Positions 7,797-17,790 of a stretch of DNA of 24,621 bases are shown one piece after another. Source of the DNA: RGEC01 sp044371405 (GTDB lineage: Bacteria > Bacteroidota > Bacteroidia > NS11-12g > UBA955); NCBI GenBank assembly GCA_044371405.1, contig JBILTS010000019.1:1-24621 (forward strand), in the 5' to 3' direction. A model generated the notes under the pieces. It ran no database searches, was not told where the DNA came from, and saw nothing but the letters and a program-made list of their open reading frames with translations. The number at the start of each line of letters is the position of its first letter. The first letter of the stretch is position 1. Made by a program: the position numbers and the translations under genes.

Positions 7797-10047
7797 AAAT
7801 AAACCTGCCCATTTCGGTTTCTGAGCCATCTTTATTTACAGCAAATACAAAATATACGCCACTGTTAGGTTTGGTGCCATTTAGCCGAAGTCCGTTCCAA
7901 GTTGCGGTTCCTCCATTGGCTTGGGTAAGATAAACCAAATTACCGGATGCATCAGTGATTCTAATTTCTGAATCCTTTGCCAAACCTTCAATGGTAACAA
8001 GGCCGCTGTAACCCGGTTTTACGGGATTGGGGTATATTTTAATTTTTTTGAATTTATCGGAAGCTGCACTGGCATCGCTTCGGTAGGAAACAATGCCCTT
8101 ATCTGTGCCAAAAAACACTTCTCCTGAATTATCCAGCTGACCAATGCAAATAACCCGGTTATCCGGCAGCGGGCTGGTTTCTGCTCTGAATTGGGTAATC
8201 ACCTGCTGACCATTGGGATCAACAAGAAAAACTCCATTGTTGGTAGCAAACCATTTACGATTGCCTCCATCCACACAAATGTCATTAATGGTCTCCTCCC
8301 CCATTAAATACCCATCTACCCCATTCTGTCTGATAATCAAGCGATCTGCGCTGACACCTTCAAAGACAGAGGCAGGATTGGTAAACACATTTAATCCCTG
8401 CGATGTTCCAATCCAAACGTAACCATTTGAATCGCAGGCCATTGACGTTACCTCATTTACTATCAGCCCGTCTCTATTGTTAAGAACACGGCTTCTATCA
8501 TCAAACAAATTTCCGGGCGTTTTATTATCATCATAAACTAAAACGCCACCAGCTATTAATTGAATCCATTTGAACCCATTTTGGTCCACGATCAAATTCC
8601 CTACATCACTGGTTGATAAAGGTATCTCAGTCCATTGACCTGACCTGTTCATCATGTGAAGACCTGCACCGGTTGAACCAAAATTGGTAACCCATAAATT
8701 ACCTTTAGCATCCGATGTCAGACCTGAAGCCCTAACCATATTGATTACAGGTGTTGGTTTAAGCGTGCTATTGGATGCATCCCAACGGTTTGCAGCATCT
8801 TTACCGCGAAATTCAAGCAATCCATTCACGTGCGTAGCAACATAGTTCTTACCTGTAACTGAATTATGATGAACAAACGTGTAATCATATAAACCGGCAT
8901 TAAATGTACTGGAGGGATTACTGGTCCATACATTGTTATCAAAAAGATAAAATCCTGTCGGGTTGTAAGCATTTCCGAAAGTATTGCTTACGCCTCCGGC
9001 CGAGGTAAAAAGCGTATTGCCGGACTTGGTCATCGCAAAAACAGATGTGCCTGAGGGACCTGTTGGTTCAAAGGCGATTTCATTTGTTTCACTTTTTTTG
9101 ATTACCCCCGGGCCGATACCGGTGCAAAACCAGTAAAACCCTTCGGCATCCATAGTACCATCGCTCAGCAGATTCACAGTAGTCTTAAGAAATCCTGAAC
9201 CGATGCTAAAAATTCCGCCTCCTCTAAAAATATGTAACTTACCGGCATACTGTTGTATTCTACCGGTACCTTTCTTTTCGGAAACGATTGCTTCGGCTTT
9301 ACTGCGATGTAAGCGATAAACCACACTATCAGCGGCAAAGTATAAGCTGTCTTTAAAGGCATGGAGGTGCTGACAGTTACTGCCGCTGAATACTTGTTTC
9401 CAGTTATTGTAATCATTCAAATTAACGGTTGCGGCATATTTTGCCCTAATAATACCTGTAGCAGTTCCCGCATATATGGAATCACCGGACACTGCGGTAG
9501 ACAGAACAGCCAAACTTTGACCACCCGGACCAATGGCAGTATAACTATCGCTAATTTCCTCTTTCAACAAGTCAAGTACCAGTATGCCAAAATTTGTGCT
9601 GAGGATTGCCCTGTCTCCATCTACGTTGATGTGGATTATTCTTTTATCTCCCTGAATGAGTTTGCTGTATAATCCTTTCACCTGGGTAAGTGTACGATCA
9701 TGTTTCAGTAGTTCAATCATCCCATTATTGTAGCCGATGATTAAAATTTTGAGCTCAGGTACATAACGCATGAATGATACGCCGGAGGCCTCAAAACCAT
9801 CCAGTCTGGTGAGTGCTTTCATTTCTCCGTTTCTGATATCTGTGCGGAATAAACCTCCGGCAGAAGCCGCATAAACATAGGTACCGGATGACTCACAAAT
9901 TCTGGAAACCTTGTAGCTGGCATGAACACGCCATTTGCCGACAGGTGGTATAGAATCCTGTGCCTGAACATGGCACCACGAACCAATTGCCATTATCCCG
10001 CAAAGAATGAGGCGATTAATTAAGCGTGTATCTGATTTCAAATCCAA
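7786..10047 (-). CDS. porZ: Type IX secretion attachment-complex protein PorZ
   Basis: About 753 residues with a signal peptide (cleavage probably after 'VQA', residue 29). Beta-propeller repeats follow: the PorZ-type opening 'PVGKWRVHASYK', then Reg_prop-like repeats such as 'GYVWIGTSQGLNVF' and 'NRKWFATNNGVFLV'. The end is a C-terminal T9SS sorting domain (668-753) with 'KIYPNP', 'SGVYFVFAV' and the closing basic strand. Known PorZ of Porphyromonas gingivalis sits on the cell surface with PorU, PorV and PorQ and delivers anionic LPS for anchoring T9SS cargo. The start is TTG at 10047 or, equally possible, TTG at 10041 (MKSDTRLINRLIL). Either start lies inside the end of sprA, suggesting translational coupling, and no separate promoter is seen. 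It converges on and overlaps the MBL gene by 11 nt. Confidence 0.87.
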   Translation of the reverse strand: MDLKSDTRLINRLILCGIMAIGSWCHVQAQDSIPPVGKWRVHASYKVSRICESSGTYVYAASAGGLFRTDIRNGEMKALTRLDGFEASGVSFMRYVPELKILIIGYNNGMIELLKHDRTLTQVKGLYSKLIQGDKRIIHINVDGDRAILSTNFGILVLDLLKEEISDSYTAIGPGGQSLAVLSTAVSGDSIYAGTATGIIRAKYAATVNLNDYNNWKQVFSGSNCQHLHAFKDSLYFAADSVVYRLHRSKAEAIVSEKKGTGRIQQYAGKLHIFRGGGIFSIGSGFLKTTVNLLSDGTMDAEGFYWFCTGIGPGVIKKSETNEIAFEPTGPSGTSVFAMTKSGNTLFTSAGGVSNTFGNAYNPTGFYLFDNNVWTSNPSSTFNAGLYDYTFVHHNSVTGKNYVATHVNGLLEFRGKDAANRWDASNSTLKPTPVINMVRASGLTSDAKGNLWVTNFGSTGAGLHMMNRSGQWTEIPLSTSDVGNLIVDQNGFKWIQLIAGGVLVYDDNKTPGNLFDDRSRVLNNRDGLIVNEVTSMACDSNGYVWIGTSQGLNVFTNPASVFEGVSADRLIIRQNGVDGYLMGEETINDICVDGGNRKWFATNNGVFLVDPNGQQVITQFRAETSPLPDNRVICIGQLDNSGEVFFGTDKGIVSYRSDASAASDKFKKIKIYPNPVKPGYSGLVTIEGLAKDSEIRITDASGNLVYLTQANGGTATWNGLRLNGTKPNSGVYFVFAVNKDGSETEMGRFIFIH

Positions 10048-13000
10048 AATCGGTTAGGGCTGTGTAAAACTGATTGGCAATGCGTGGTGACATGATTGTT
10101 TTATTGTAACGCAGGGCCATGTTGATTTTATTGTTAACCTGATAAGTAGCAGCAGGTCCAATTCTTATTTGCTTGGTTCCGGCCGTTGCTCTGTTATCAT
10201 TCTGGTCTATCTTTCGGGTTATGGTAATGTTATCAGCTACGTTTACAGTCATATCGAATCTGAAGTCATTGGGCAAATAGAGCTTTCTTCCATTTCTTCG
10301 GAAAGGCAGTGTTAGGCCTGTAACCCTGTATCCAGCCTGAAACTGAATCTCATTATTTCGCATTTCTGTAACATTAAACTGTGCAGCAAAAAGTTTTAAA
10401 ATGCGTGAGCGTTTATAGTCAAAAGAGACGGTCCAGTTATTCTTGGTTGCTATATTAATACCAAGTAAAGGATAAAAACCTTCGGAAATGGTGACATCTG
10501 ATATCTGGTGCTGTGGTATAAAATCTTCTCCTGCTTTCACTTCCTGACCGGCATTGTAGCGCAGGTTCTGGGTAAAACTACCAATCGTATAACGGCCGTT
10601 GTATCCATGTCTTACATTGATGTTACTGAATATTTTACCTATAGCTTTAATCCTTGTTAAGCCATTATAGTTAATATTCCAGCCAGGCAGGGGGATTTTC
10701 GGGAAACCGGAAACGTTTGTCCGACCGGCATCCAATCCGGAATAGGCCGTATAAAAGGCACCAATCAGCACATCCTGTTGCTGTTTACTGTATCCGATCG
10801 GGAATCGTGTAACGGTATCCTCTCCCGGATTTTTTATGCGTTGATCAGCAAACATCAGTTTTTGAGCTACACTGTAACGATTTGCCTGAAATTGGGTAAA
10901 TGCGGCATTCACACGGTTGTCGCCAAAAACATCATCCTTAATGAAATGAGTACGTATAAAATTACCAGTGATATTGTAATTGCCCATTTGCGTTAGGCCC
11001 TGATCTACCCACGATGTACCATCCCATCTGAATATGCTCTGCGTTCCCTGCATGTTGTTTCTACTCATGTCGAGCTGAATTCTAAGACTCTTAATTGGCT
11101 CGATGGTAACGTTACCTGTAAATGTTTCAGTGTTGGATGTTCTGTAAAAATTACTCTGCCTGATGTCCTCATTCAATGCTCCATTTCGTGCCAAACGGTA
11201 GCGGATATCTTCTTCCTGCCAACCAAAGACGAATGGTAATCCCGGTTGAACATGTTTGAAATTATGTCCAAAATAGTCTGTGTTATGCCTAAAGCCCGGC
11301 ATATCTGTAGTTTGTTTAATGCTGTAACTAAAACCTGCATTTTTAAACATACTCACAAAATTACCAAACGCTATTTTCACAGGGTTTGCTTTTTTAGGGC
11401 TGTCCTTACTTTTGTCGATGGCACTTTCGTATTTCACATCTTCATCGTCAGGTTTCTTTTCCTTGGCTGATTTCTTTTTTGTGGGCTTTTCAAGATCTCT
11501 AATCCACGGTATTTTCTGATAAAGTCCCTGAAAATTTAACTGCCCTTGCACATTTATATCTCTTGCATTGCTGATTCTGTTCCCAAGAGAGGCAAAGGCA
11601 GGAGGGGCCTGATTCCATTCATAGCTGCCTGTGTAATTAACACTGGTGTTAATCCAGTCTAAATAGCGAAACTTTGAAAAAGGCAAGGTATAATTACCAT
11701 TCACAGACTGGGTAAAACGGGTCATTCTGCCCAGTGTTTTGAATTCATTACGCACCATTTCCCTTCTACCCGCAGTGTCTAAACTGCCATAAGGTTCTTC
11801 TATACGGGCGTTTGCAGTAGCGTTATAATTTATGGTAAGTGAACTAAAAACAGGCAAACTTGCATTGTATACCCTGTTCAAGGTAAAATTCTTATCAAAT
11901 AAACGTGGATTAATCTGCCTGAAATTATTATTATTTCTCGCCTGCATTTCGCTGTAGAAGCGATTAACCTGCCATTGTGTTGAGAAATTTGAAGGAAGTA
12001 GATTAAAATTAATTTCTTTAACTGGATTAAGCCATTGGGGTTTTAATTTTTTAAATGGTCTTATAAATTTTGTAGGAATGGAATATTGATAGCCAATGGC
12101 ACCCTGCGTGGTTTCAGCAAAATACTCTTCTATTTGCTGATTTCTACGGTAGTTTCTTTGAAAACTATAGGTGGCATTAAAGTTAGATAGACTCCATGGC
12201 ATGGCCCTTTTGCCGGGTCTTTCAGCAATTCTTACATTGTTAAAGTTGATGCTATACAGTGAAGAATAATCTTCTGCAGCTTTTCTAACCACCTCCCGCT
12301 GCTTTTTATCTACAATACCATTCAAAAAGGTATTCATTTCAATATCGGGATTCAGCGGATTGAATTTTGGACGAATGTAGTTCTCAGAATATCCAATGTA
12401 CATAGGGAAGCTGATACCGGCCTTTTTGGGGAAAAATTTACCCAGTTCCAGGTTGCTTGCCACATCATAATTCATATTGGTACTCAGACTTCTTTCATTC
12501 AGTTTTTTGTCAACATCACCAAAACCAATGGTTCTGATACTTCCCGCCAGATTAACAGTACCAAAATCAGCCAGGGTTGTCTGAACATTCGCCAAAGCGG
12601 CCCAGCCACCTTTGTTTGCAATATTTTTCACACGAAGTTCATTCACCCAAACTTCAAAACACTGTGGCACATCAGTATTGTTTTTAACACCAATCATCAT
12701 TACCCTAATATTGCCAACATCAGGTAATCCCAAAACTGTAATCTTACCCCTTTGAGCAGGACGGATAAAAGGCGCAGACATAGGCCAGCCGGCATTTTGC
12801 CTGTCAATTTTTAACTGATATAGTCTTTCCAGTTCAAGATCAATAAAATTCTCATCGGGCCAAATCAGTTTGTCGGCACCGGGCGTACCTCTATTGATAT
12901 TACCGCGGGTGATTTTCAACGGAATTTCGTATTCGTAATAGTTATTGGTGAGGTCTGTACCAAAACGAACGAAGCAGGAAACATCACCATCCTGTATTTG

Positions 13001-16000
13001 AGGAGCCGCGGGGGCTTCCGCATGCACATACAATTGAAGATTTTTGTAGTTTCGAATATCGTACTGGGTTGTCTTAAATGCACCGCGAGCATCCCCGGGC
13101 AGCATATTGCAGGTTTCCAGTGAAAGTGACTGTTCATTCTCAAGGACGGTTCCCAGAGATGCCATGTTTTGAACACGAACCACGCCGGGAGGTGTAACAT
13201 AGGTTATGGGGGATCTTTGACCATTTTCTTCAATATTTACGGTAGATACCACAAACTTGGTATTGTCGTTTGGATCCTGCGGAACAATCACACCGGGGGT
13301 TTTGAGTGAGTTTGTGTATCTGCGCCAATCGGCACGCACCAGGTTGATATAACCCATTCTAAGTACTGCACTGTCGGTAAATCCTGTCATCACCATTCGC
13401 ATGAAGCGGATGCTCTTAAAATCACTGATATTACCTACCGCTTTTTGATACTGACGGATGGGGATTTTAAACTGATACCAGTTTATTTCCTCTTCCTTGC
13501 CGTTGCGAAGCTTTACCCGCTTTCTGGCAATATCGGTTACATAATTTTTACCAATCTGCAAATCTGCAGCACTGATTTTAATTTGATACTGATAATAGTC
13601 CTCACTTTGATTCAGGGTAAAGTCTTTATTCACATCCTCGTCGTTGGGGGCCGATGTTGATGATTTTGGCATACCATTGTATTTTCCGGTAAACCTATCG
13701 GGATTCGAATTACCCTGCATTCCCTGAAAACGGCTGTATCTTCCAATAATATCAGCATCTGCTGCTGTGTAATTATCTTCAAGATAATGCACAAAATTAT
13801 CATTTGATGGATCGGTAAGTGCCTGATTATAGATGGCTGAATTAACACCAAAATTGGTGGCAAGCGGCTGCAGATAAGACTGATCAAAATGTTCACGTTC
13901 CTGATCATCATTCATGCCGTCGAGTCCGGCATCCTGCTCTTTCAGGGTAGCCGGATCATTATTAAACGCAAAATTGATTTGGGGAATGGATGGTATAATA
14001 CCAAAGGAAGTTGTATCTGTATTTGTATAATCAGATGTTGTGGGTCTTCCATTTTCAAAAGATTTTCTTCTGTCGGGAAGAATATCCTCACTAATGCTGC
14101 CAAGATGCAGGTAAAACTCTCCCTTCAGGCCTGGATTTTTAATCAGCGGATCCATCATCCATACCTCTATATAGTCGATATTGGCCGCTTCAAAATCATT
14201 TTGATCTATACGCCGCATGATACCTGCCCAGCTGCGTTCCGGTTGCAATAATCTTCCGGCTGCATTTATTTTGGTTGGGTCCGAATTGTAATTATAAAGT
14301 CCTCTCAGCGTAGGCCGATATACCAGATCCAGGGTGGTCAGCAATGTTGGAGTTCCCTGCGGAAACTGCCTCTGCGGAAATACCTCTCGCTGGTCAATCT
14401 GACGCATGTAAGGGTCAGATAAGATATCATCAACCCTCGTGCGGATGTTATCCGGCATATCCTCTTCTCTATAAAACAGCTGATCTACGCTGTAATAGGA
14501 TAAGCTTGCATGCCTACTCATCCACTTGAGTTTGCTAGAATCCAATGTTTCAGGGAACAAATCGGGTTGCTTTTGAGGCACGCTTGCTACGGTCCAGCTA
14601 GAGATTTGTTTCAAATCGTTGGGTAATTCTGCATTTTCAAAATCTTCCAAATTGGACACACCTCGCTGTCCACCCTGAGATTTATGGTTATGAGGAATAA
14701 TTTTGGCAAACTCACCATAGGCTGTAATGCGGCTTATTTCTTTTGTTTCAATAAACGGCAGGCGGTCTACCATGCGGGTAATGAATCGTGATTTATTGCT
14801 GTAGGCAACATCTGCCCCAAAGATGGTATTGAGCAGGGGCTCTTCATTAAAATTGGTTTTTGTTGTTAACGGCCTTTCATACATGTGTAGTGCAGTGGCC
14901 CCTACCAGCAAATTATTATTAAACTTGTGTTCTACGCGGCCGCCTACCAGTGTTTTCTGTTGTATGTTGAAAAAACTTTGTCCATCTGCACTGGCTCGTA
15001 TTTCAGCACCGCCACGGAGCAGGCCTTCATTGATGATACGAACCCTGCCCAATGCATAATCCACTTCATAATCCATGCCCTCTTGCAGGGGCCGTCCATT
15101 GGCAGTTACACGCACCGAACCCCGCTGCAAATTGGTAGTTCCAAGGAATAATTCGGCACCATTTGGACTTTTATAACTGCCTGCAAGAAAGAACTTATTA
15201 TGCTTCACATCCTGCTGGGCCAGCCATTTTGTGCTATCATAAAGGGCATCATAACAATAATAATCCGCCAGATCTGTTCTTCCGCCAAATCGGCCTCTCA
15301 TAAAATCTCCAAATGGCTCGGTTACCGGAAAAATGATACGTGCATACTGAGTTTGAACCGTAAGGCCCTCAATGGCATCGAAAATTCCATCAGGTTTTGA
15401 TTCCTGCTGACGGTTAAGTCTATCCAATCCCAATACCCTGATTAGCGGATTGCCATTTGCAAAAGCCGGCACCGAATTTTGAACAGGCAGGTAATTGTAA
15501 TCTGCTCCGCTGGTATCGTCGGCGTATAAAACATTTAATTTAAAATCTTCCAGTGATAAACTGTAGGTGTTCAGGGTGTAAATGTTCTTCATCATCAGGT
15601 TCCACATGGGAAGTTTGGTTCTGATGGTATTGCCTTTCAGCATTTTTAGAAACAGCATTCGCTGATCGCCGGGAGGCACATCTCGGCTAAATTCACCTAC
15701 GGTATATACTTTCCCATTCAACGTATATTCGAATGCGACTGCCAAAATTTCATCATTATTCAGCGGTTGATTTAGTGAAATATAACCTAGTTGAGAATTA
15801 AGCGTGTACTCGTTGCTATTTAGCTGTTTTGCATTGTTTAGAATATCGAAATCGACTGTTTGCTCAAAAAATGGATACAAAGAGAACAGCCGATCTACAG
15901 AAGTACCGTTCTTTCTCACCAGATTATCATTGGCGATTTGGGTATATAAAGCATTGGATGCATTATCAGGTGCGGGATCGAGTGCGCCTCCAAGGTTATT

Positions 16001-17113
16001 TCTATATGGCTTGGATTCGCCTAAATCGTGAAAAACTGCAATATCTCTTGGCGTTTCTATGTTTGCACTTCGGTTTGTTACCCAAACTTCCACCCGGTTG
16101 ATGATGACACCACTGGCCACAATAGGCAAATTTTCCAGCGCTGTATTGTAGTTTTCTCTGAAATACTGTGCCAGAAAAAAGTGTCTGTTCTGATCATAAT
16201 TGTCTGCGGTAATTTTAAACTCATTTAGTTGCTGTCCACCCTGCAGCACTGTTTCTGTGCTTTGACCCTTGTTTTGACTGAATACAGATTTAACAGTGGT
16301 TTTACCAAATTGCATGGTGGTGCTGAAACCAAAAAGGTTATTAGCCGGCTTGATGAGCTGGGTTGGCAGATTTAAACTAACATTACCTACCTGAATATCT
16401 TTTAAAATACCATCAGGTTTACCTTTCCAGCCGAGATTTGTTTGATTATCAAACTCAAACGCCGCCTCAGTGTCATAGTTAATGCCCAGTTTCACATATT
16501 GACCAACAGAACCATTGGCACTGATCTGAAGCTGCTGATCAAAGACGGGCACAAAATACCGCTGTTGACGCTTACTGAACGAAGGATTGCGGTTAACATT
16601 CACATTCCCACCCAGTTTTATCATGGCAGAGCCGTTCAGCTGAAAATCCACCCCGCCTTCACCAAAAATTTTACTTATGGTAGGGTTGGCAAGCTCAGTT
16701 TTCAAATAATCATTGATGCTGCCTTTACCTGTATTTCCGGTGTTATAACTGGCATTTTGAGATTTTTCGCGATAATAGTCAAGTCGATTGGCACGGGTAG
16801 TTTCCTTAAAATAATCGGCAACGGATAACGATTTTCCCGTTGGATAATCCATTCCCCCAATAGACTTAAATTCCTCGTAGCGATTTGTTTTGGGATTATA
16901 TTTCCACTGAGAATTAATGGGATTTTCTAAATCAACATTAGAAGTTGATTTATTTTTCTGCCAGGGTTTAGCTGAATTTATATTGTATTTGAGGGCGGTG
17001 TCTGTCTGGCCTTTTGCATGATTGAAGGAAAAAAGAAACATCAACAGGATCATCATTCCTGTCGACATAACTGACAATGCACCAAACCATGCCTTTCGGC
17101 CGGACTTTTTCAT
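10016..17113 (-). CDS. sprA: Type IX secretion system translocon SprA (Sov)
   Basis: 2,365 residues, the normal size of SprA, the largest known single-chain outer-membrane beta-barrel (about 36 strands), which forms the T9SS protein-conducting channel. A signal peptide ends near residue 35 ('NHAKG|QTD'). The SprA N-terminal region follows, with 'GGMDYPTGKSLSVADYF', 'FGEGGVDFQLNGSAMIKLGG' and 'ISANGSVGQYVKLGINYDTE'. Long beta-rich stretches alternate with domain-sized loops, and the C-terminus ends on a barrel strand 'FGFEIRYTLN'. A lysine/acid-rich low-complexity stretch lies at about residues 1875-1910. The ATG at 17113 was chosen: the alternative TTG at 17128 overlaps a good -7 box. ruvA ends 69 nt upstream. 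Its 3' end overlaps the start of porZ. A secretion role is firmly known for the family. Confidence 0.97.
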   Translation of the reverse strand: MKKSGRKAWFGALSVMSTGMMILLMFLFSFNHAKGQTDTALKYNINSAKPWQKNKSTSNVDLENPINSQWKYNPKTNRYEEFKSIGGMDYPTGKSLSVADYFKETTRANRLDYYREKSQNASYNTGNTGKGSINDYLKTELANPTISKIFGEGGVDFQLNGSAMIKLGGNVNVNRNPSFSKRQQRYFVPVFDQQLQISANGSVGQYVKLGINYDTEAAFEFDNQTNLGWKGKPDGILKDIQVGNVSLNLPTQLIKPANNLFGFSTTMQFGKTTVKSVFSQNKGQSTETVLQGGQQLNEFKITADNYDQNRHFFLAQYFRENYNTALENLPIVASGVIINRVEVWVTNRSANIETPRDIAVFHDLGESKPYRNNLGGALDPAPDNASNALYTQIANDNLVRKNGTSVDRLFSLYPFFEQTVDFDILNNAKQLNSNEYTLNSQLGYISLNQPLNNDEILAVAFEYTLNGKVYTVGEFSRDVPPGDQRMLFLKMLKGNTIRTKLPMWNLMMKNIYTLNTYSLSLEDFKLNVLYADDTSGADYNYLPVQNSVPAFANGNPLIRVLGLDRLNRQQESKPDGIFDAIEGLTVQTQYARIIFPVTEPFGDFMRGRFGGRTDLADYYCYDALYDSTKWLAQQDVKHNKFFLAGSYKSPNGAELFLGTTNLQRGSVRVTANGRPLQEGMDYEVDYALGRVRIINEGLLRGGAEIRASADGQSFFNIQQKTLVGGRVEHKFNNNLLVGATALHMYERPLTTKTNFNEEPLLNTIFGADVAYSNKSRFITRMVDRLPFIETKEISRITAYGEFAKIIPHNHKSQGGQRGVSNLEDFENAELPNDLKQISSWTVASVPQKQPDLFPETLDSSKLKWMSRHASLSYYSVDQLFYREEDMPDNIRTRVDDILSDPYMRQIDQREVFPQRQFPQGTPTLLTTLDLVYRPTLRGLYNYNSDPTKINAAGRLLQPERSWAGIMRRIDQNDFEAANIDYIEVWMMDPLIKNPGLKGEFYLHLGSISEDILPDRRKSFENGRPTTSDYTNTDTTSFGIIPSIPQINFAFNNDPATLKEQDAGLDGMNDDQEREHFDQSYLQPLATNFGVNSAIYNQALTDPSNDNFVHYLEDNYTAADADIIGRYSRFQGMQGNSNPDRFTGKYNGMPKSSTSAPNDEDVNKDFTLNQSEDYYQYQIKISAADLQIGKNYVTDIARKRVKLRNGKEEEINWYQFKIPIRQYQKAVGNISDFKSIRFMRMVMTGFTDSAVLRMGYINLVRADWRRYTNSLKTPGVIVPQDPNDNTKFVVSTVNIEENGQRSPITYVTPPGVVRVQNMASLGTVLENEQSLSLETCNMLPGDARGAFKTTQYDIRNYKNLQLYVHAEAPAAPQIQDGDVSCFVRFGTDLTNNYYEYEIPLKITRGNINRGTPGADKLIWPDENFIDLELERLYQLKIDRQNAGWPMSAPFIRPAQRGKITVLGLPDVGNIRVMMIGVKNNTDVPQCFEVWVNELRVKNIANKGGWAALANVQTTLADFGTVNLAGSIRTIGFGDVDKKLNERSLSTNMNYDVASNLELGKFFPKKAGISFPMYIGYSENYIRPKFNPLNPDIEMNTFLNGIVDKKQREVVRKAAEDYSSLYSINFNNVRIAERPGKRAMPWSLSNFNATYSFQRNYRRNQQIEEYFAETTQGAIGYQYSIPTKFIRPFKKLKPQWLNPVKEINFNLLPSNFSTQWQVNRFYSEMQARNNNNFRQINPRLFDKNFTLNRVYNASLPVFSSLTINYNATANARIEEPYGSLDTAGRREMVRNEFKTLGRMTRFTQSVNGNYTLPFSKFRYLDWINTSVNYTGSYEWNQAPPAFASLGNRISNARDINVQGQLNFQGLYQKIPWIRDLEKPTKKKSAKEKKPDDEDVKYESAIDKSKDSPKKANPVKIAFGNFVSMFKNAGFSYSIKQTTDMPGFRHNTDYFGHNFKHVQPGLPFVFGWQEEDIRYRLARNGALNEDIRQSNFYRTSNTETFTGNVTIEPIKSLRIQLDMSRNNMQGTQSIFRWDGTSWVDQGLTQMGNYNITGNFIRTHFIKDDVFGDNRVNAAFTQFQANRYSVAQKLMFADQRIKNPGEDTVTRFPIGYSKQQQDVLIGAFYTAYSGLDAGRTNVSGFPKIPLPGWNINYNGLTRIKAIGKIFSNINVRHGYNGRYTIGSFTQNLRYNAGQEVKAGEDFIPQHQISDVTISEGFYPLLGINIATKNNWTVSFDYKRSRILKLFAAQFNVTEMRNNEIQFQAGYRVTGLTLPFRRNGRKLYLPNDFRFDMTVNVADNITITRKIDQNDNRATAGTKQIRIGPAATYQVNNKINMALRYNKTIMSPRIANQFYTALTDFGFEIRYTLN

Positions 17114-17125
17114 ACTTAAAACAGA

Positions 17126-17133
17126 CAAAAGTA
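17126..17133 (-). promoter_or_regulatory. Probable -7 box (TACTTTTG) for sprA
   Basis: On the minus strand TACTTTTG fits TAnnTTTG exactly and ends 12 nt before the sprA ATG, inside the 69-nt ruvA-sprA gap. A clear TTG -33 element is not seen. It would allow sprA-porZ to be expressed apart from the upstream gld-ruvA unit, and it decides against the TTG start at 17128. Confidence 0.45.
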
Positions 17134-17182
17134 AACGTAATGCTTTATTCTATATTGTCAGATTTTTGTTAAAGGGTGCAAT

Positions 17183-17788
17183 TTACAATATTTTCAGTGA
17201 ATTACGAATAAGCTCCTCCACTGTCAATACTGTTTTACCATTGTCTGATATTTTCAAAAGCGCTTTTTCTGCAGCACCTTTATTGTATCCGAGACTCAGC
17301 AAGGCAGAGAGGGCCTCATTCATAGCATCAGACACACCCGGGCTCACCAATGTTGCCCCACCCTTCATTTTTTTACCGCCAAGTTTATCTCTCAGTTCAA
17401 GCACAATGCGTTGTGCTGTCTTTTCGCCTATTCCCTTAATGCTTTTCAATAATCCTACATTGCCATTGAGTATGGCAGCAGCCAAAGATTCTGCATCGAG
17501 ACTGCTCAGCATTAGAATACCGGTGTTGTTGCCAACACCGCTCACGGATGTGAGCAGGCGAAACATTTCTCTTTCTTCAGGTTCGCTGAATCCAAACAAA
17601 ACCATCCCCACCGGGTTTTGATTTTCCACTTTGAATGTTTGTTCCACAAAAACCCTGGCCTGTTTTTTTGATTTTATTTTTTCGTAAGTATAAATACTGA
17701 TGGACATTAAATATCCCATGCCGGCATTTTCCAGCACCACGTTCGTAGGACTTATTTTTTCTATGTTGCCTTCTATAAAATCGTACAT
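17183..17788 (-). CDS. ruvA: Holliday junction branch migration protein RuvA
   Basis: 201 residues, usual length. The N-terminal OB-fold domain begins 'MYDFIEGNIEKISPTNVVLE' (1-63). Two helix-hairpin-helix motifs follow, at about residues 82-92 ('VSGVGNNTG') and 117-135 ('IKGIGEKTAQRIVLELRDKL'). A flexible linker leads to the small C-terminal domain III (about 150-201, 'ALLSLGYNKGAAEKAL') that contacts RuvB. RuvA tetramers bind four-way DNA junctions and load RuvB in recombination repair. The ATG at 17788 lies 2 nt after the gldG stop codon, so ruvA is translated from the gldAFG transcript. It is the only gene in the six-gene run with no known link to gliding or T9SS. Confidence 0.96.
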   Translation of the reverse strand: MYDFIEGNIEKISPTNVVLENAGMGYLMSISIYTYEKIKSKKQARVFVEQTFKVENQNPVGMVLFGFSEPEEREMFRLLTSVSGVGNNTGILMLSSLDAESLAAAILNGNVGLLKSIKGIGEKTAQRIVLELRDKLGGKKMKGGATLVSPGVSDAMNEALSALLSLGYNKGAAEKALLKISDNGKTVLTVEELIRNSLKIL

Positions 17789-17790
17789 AA

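Noticed and set aside
17022..17621. 199-codon plus-strand frame over ruvA and the sprA start
   Set aside because: It is antisense to ruvA, has low-complexity Ser/Leu/Pro content and no recognisable domain.
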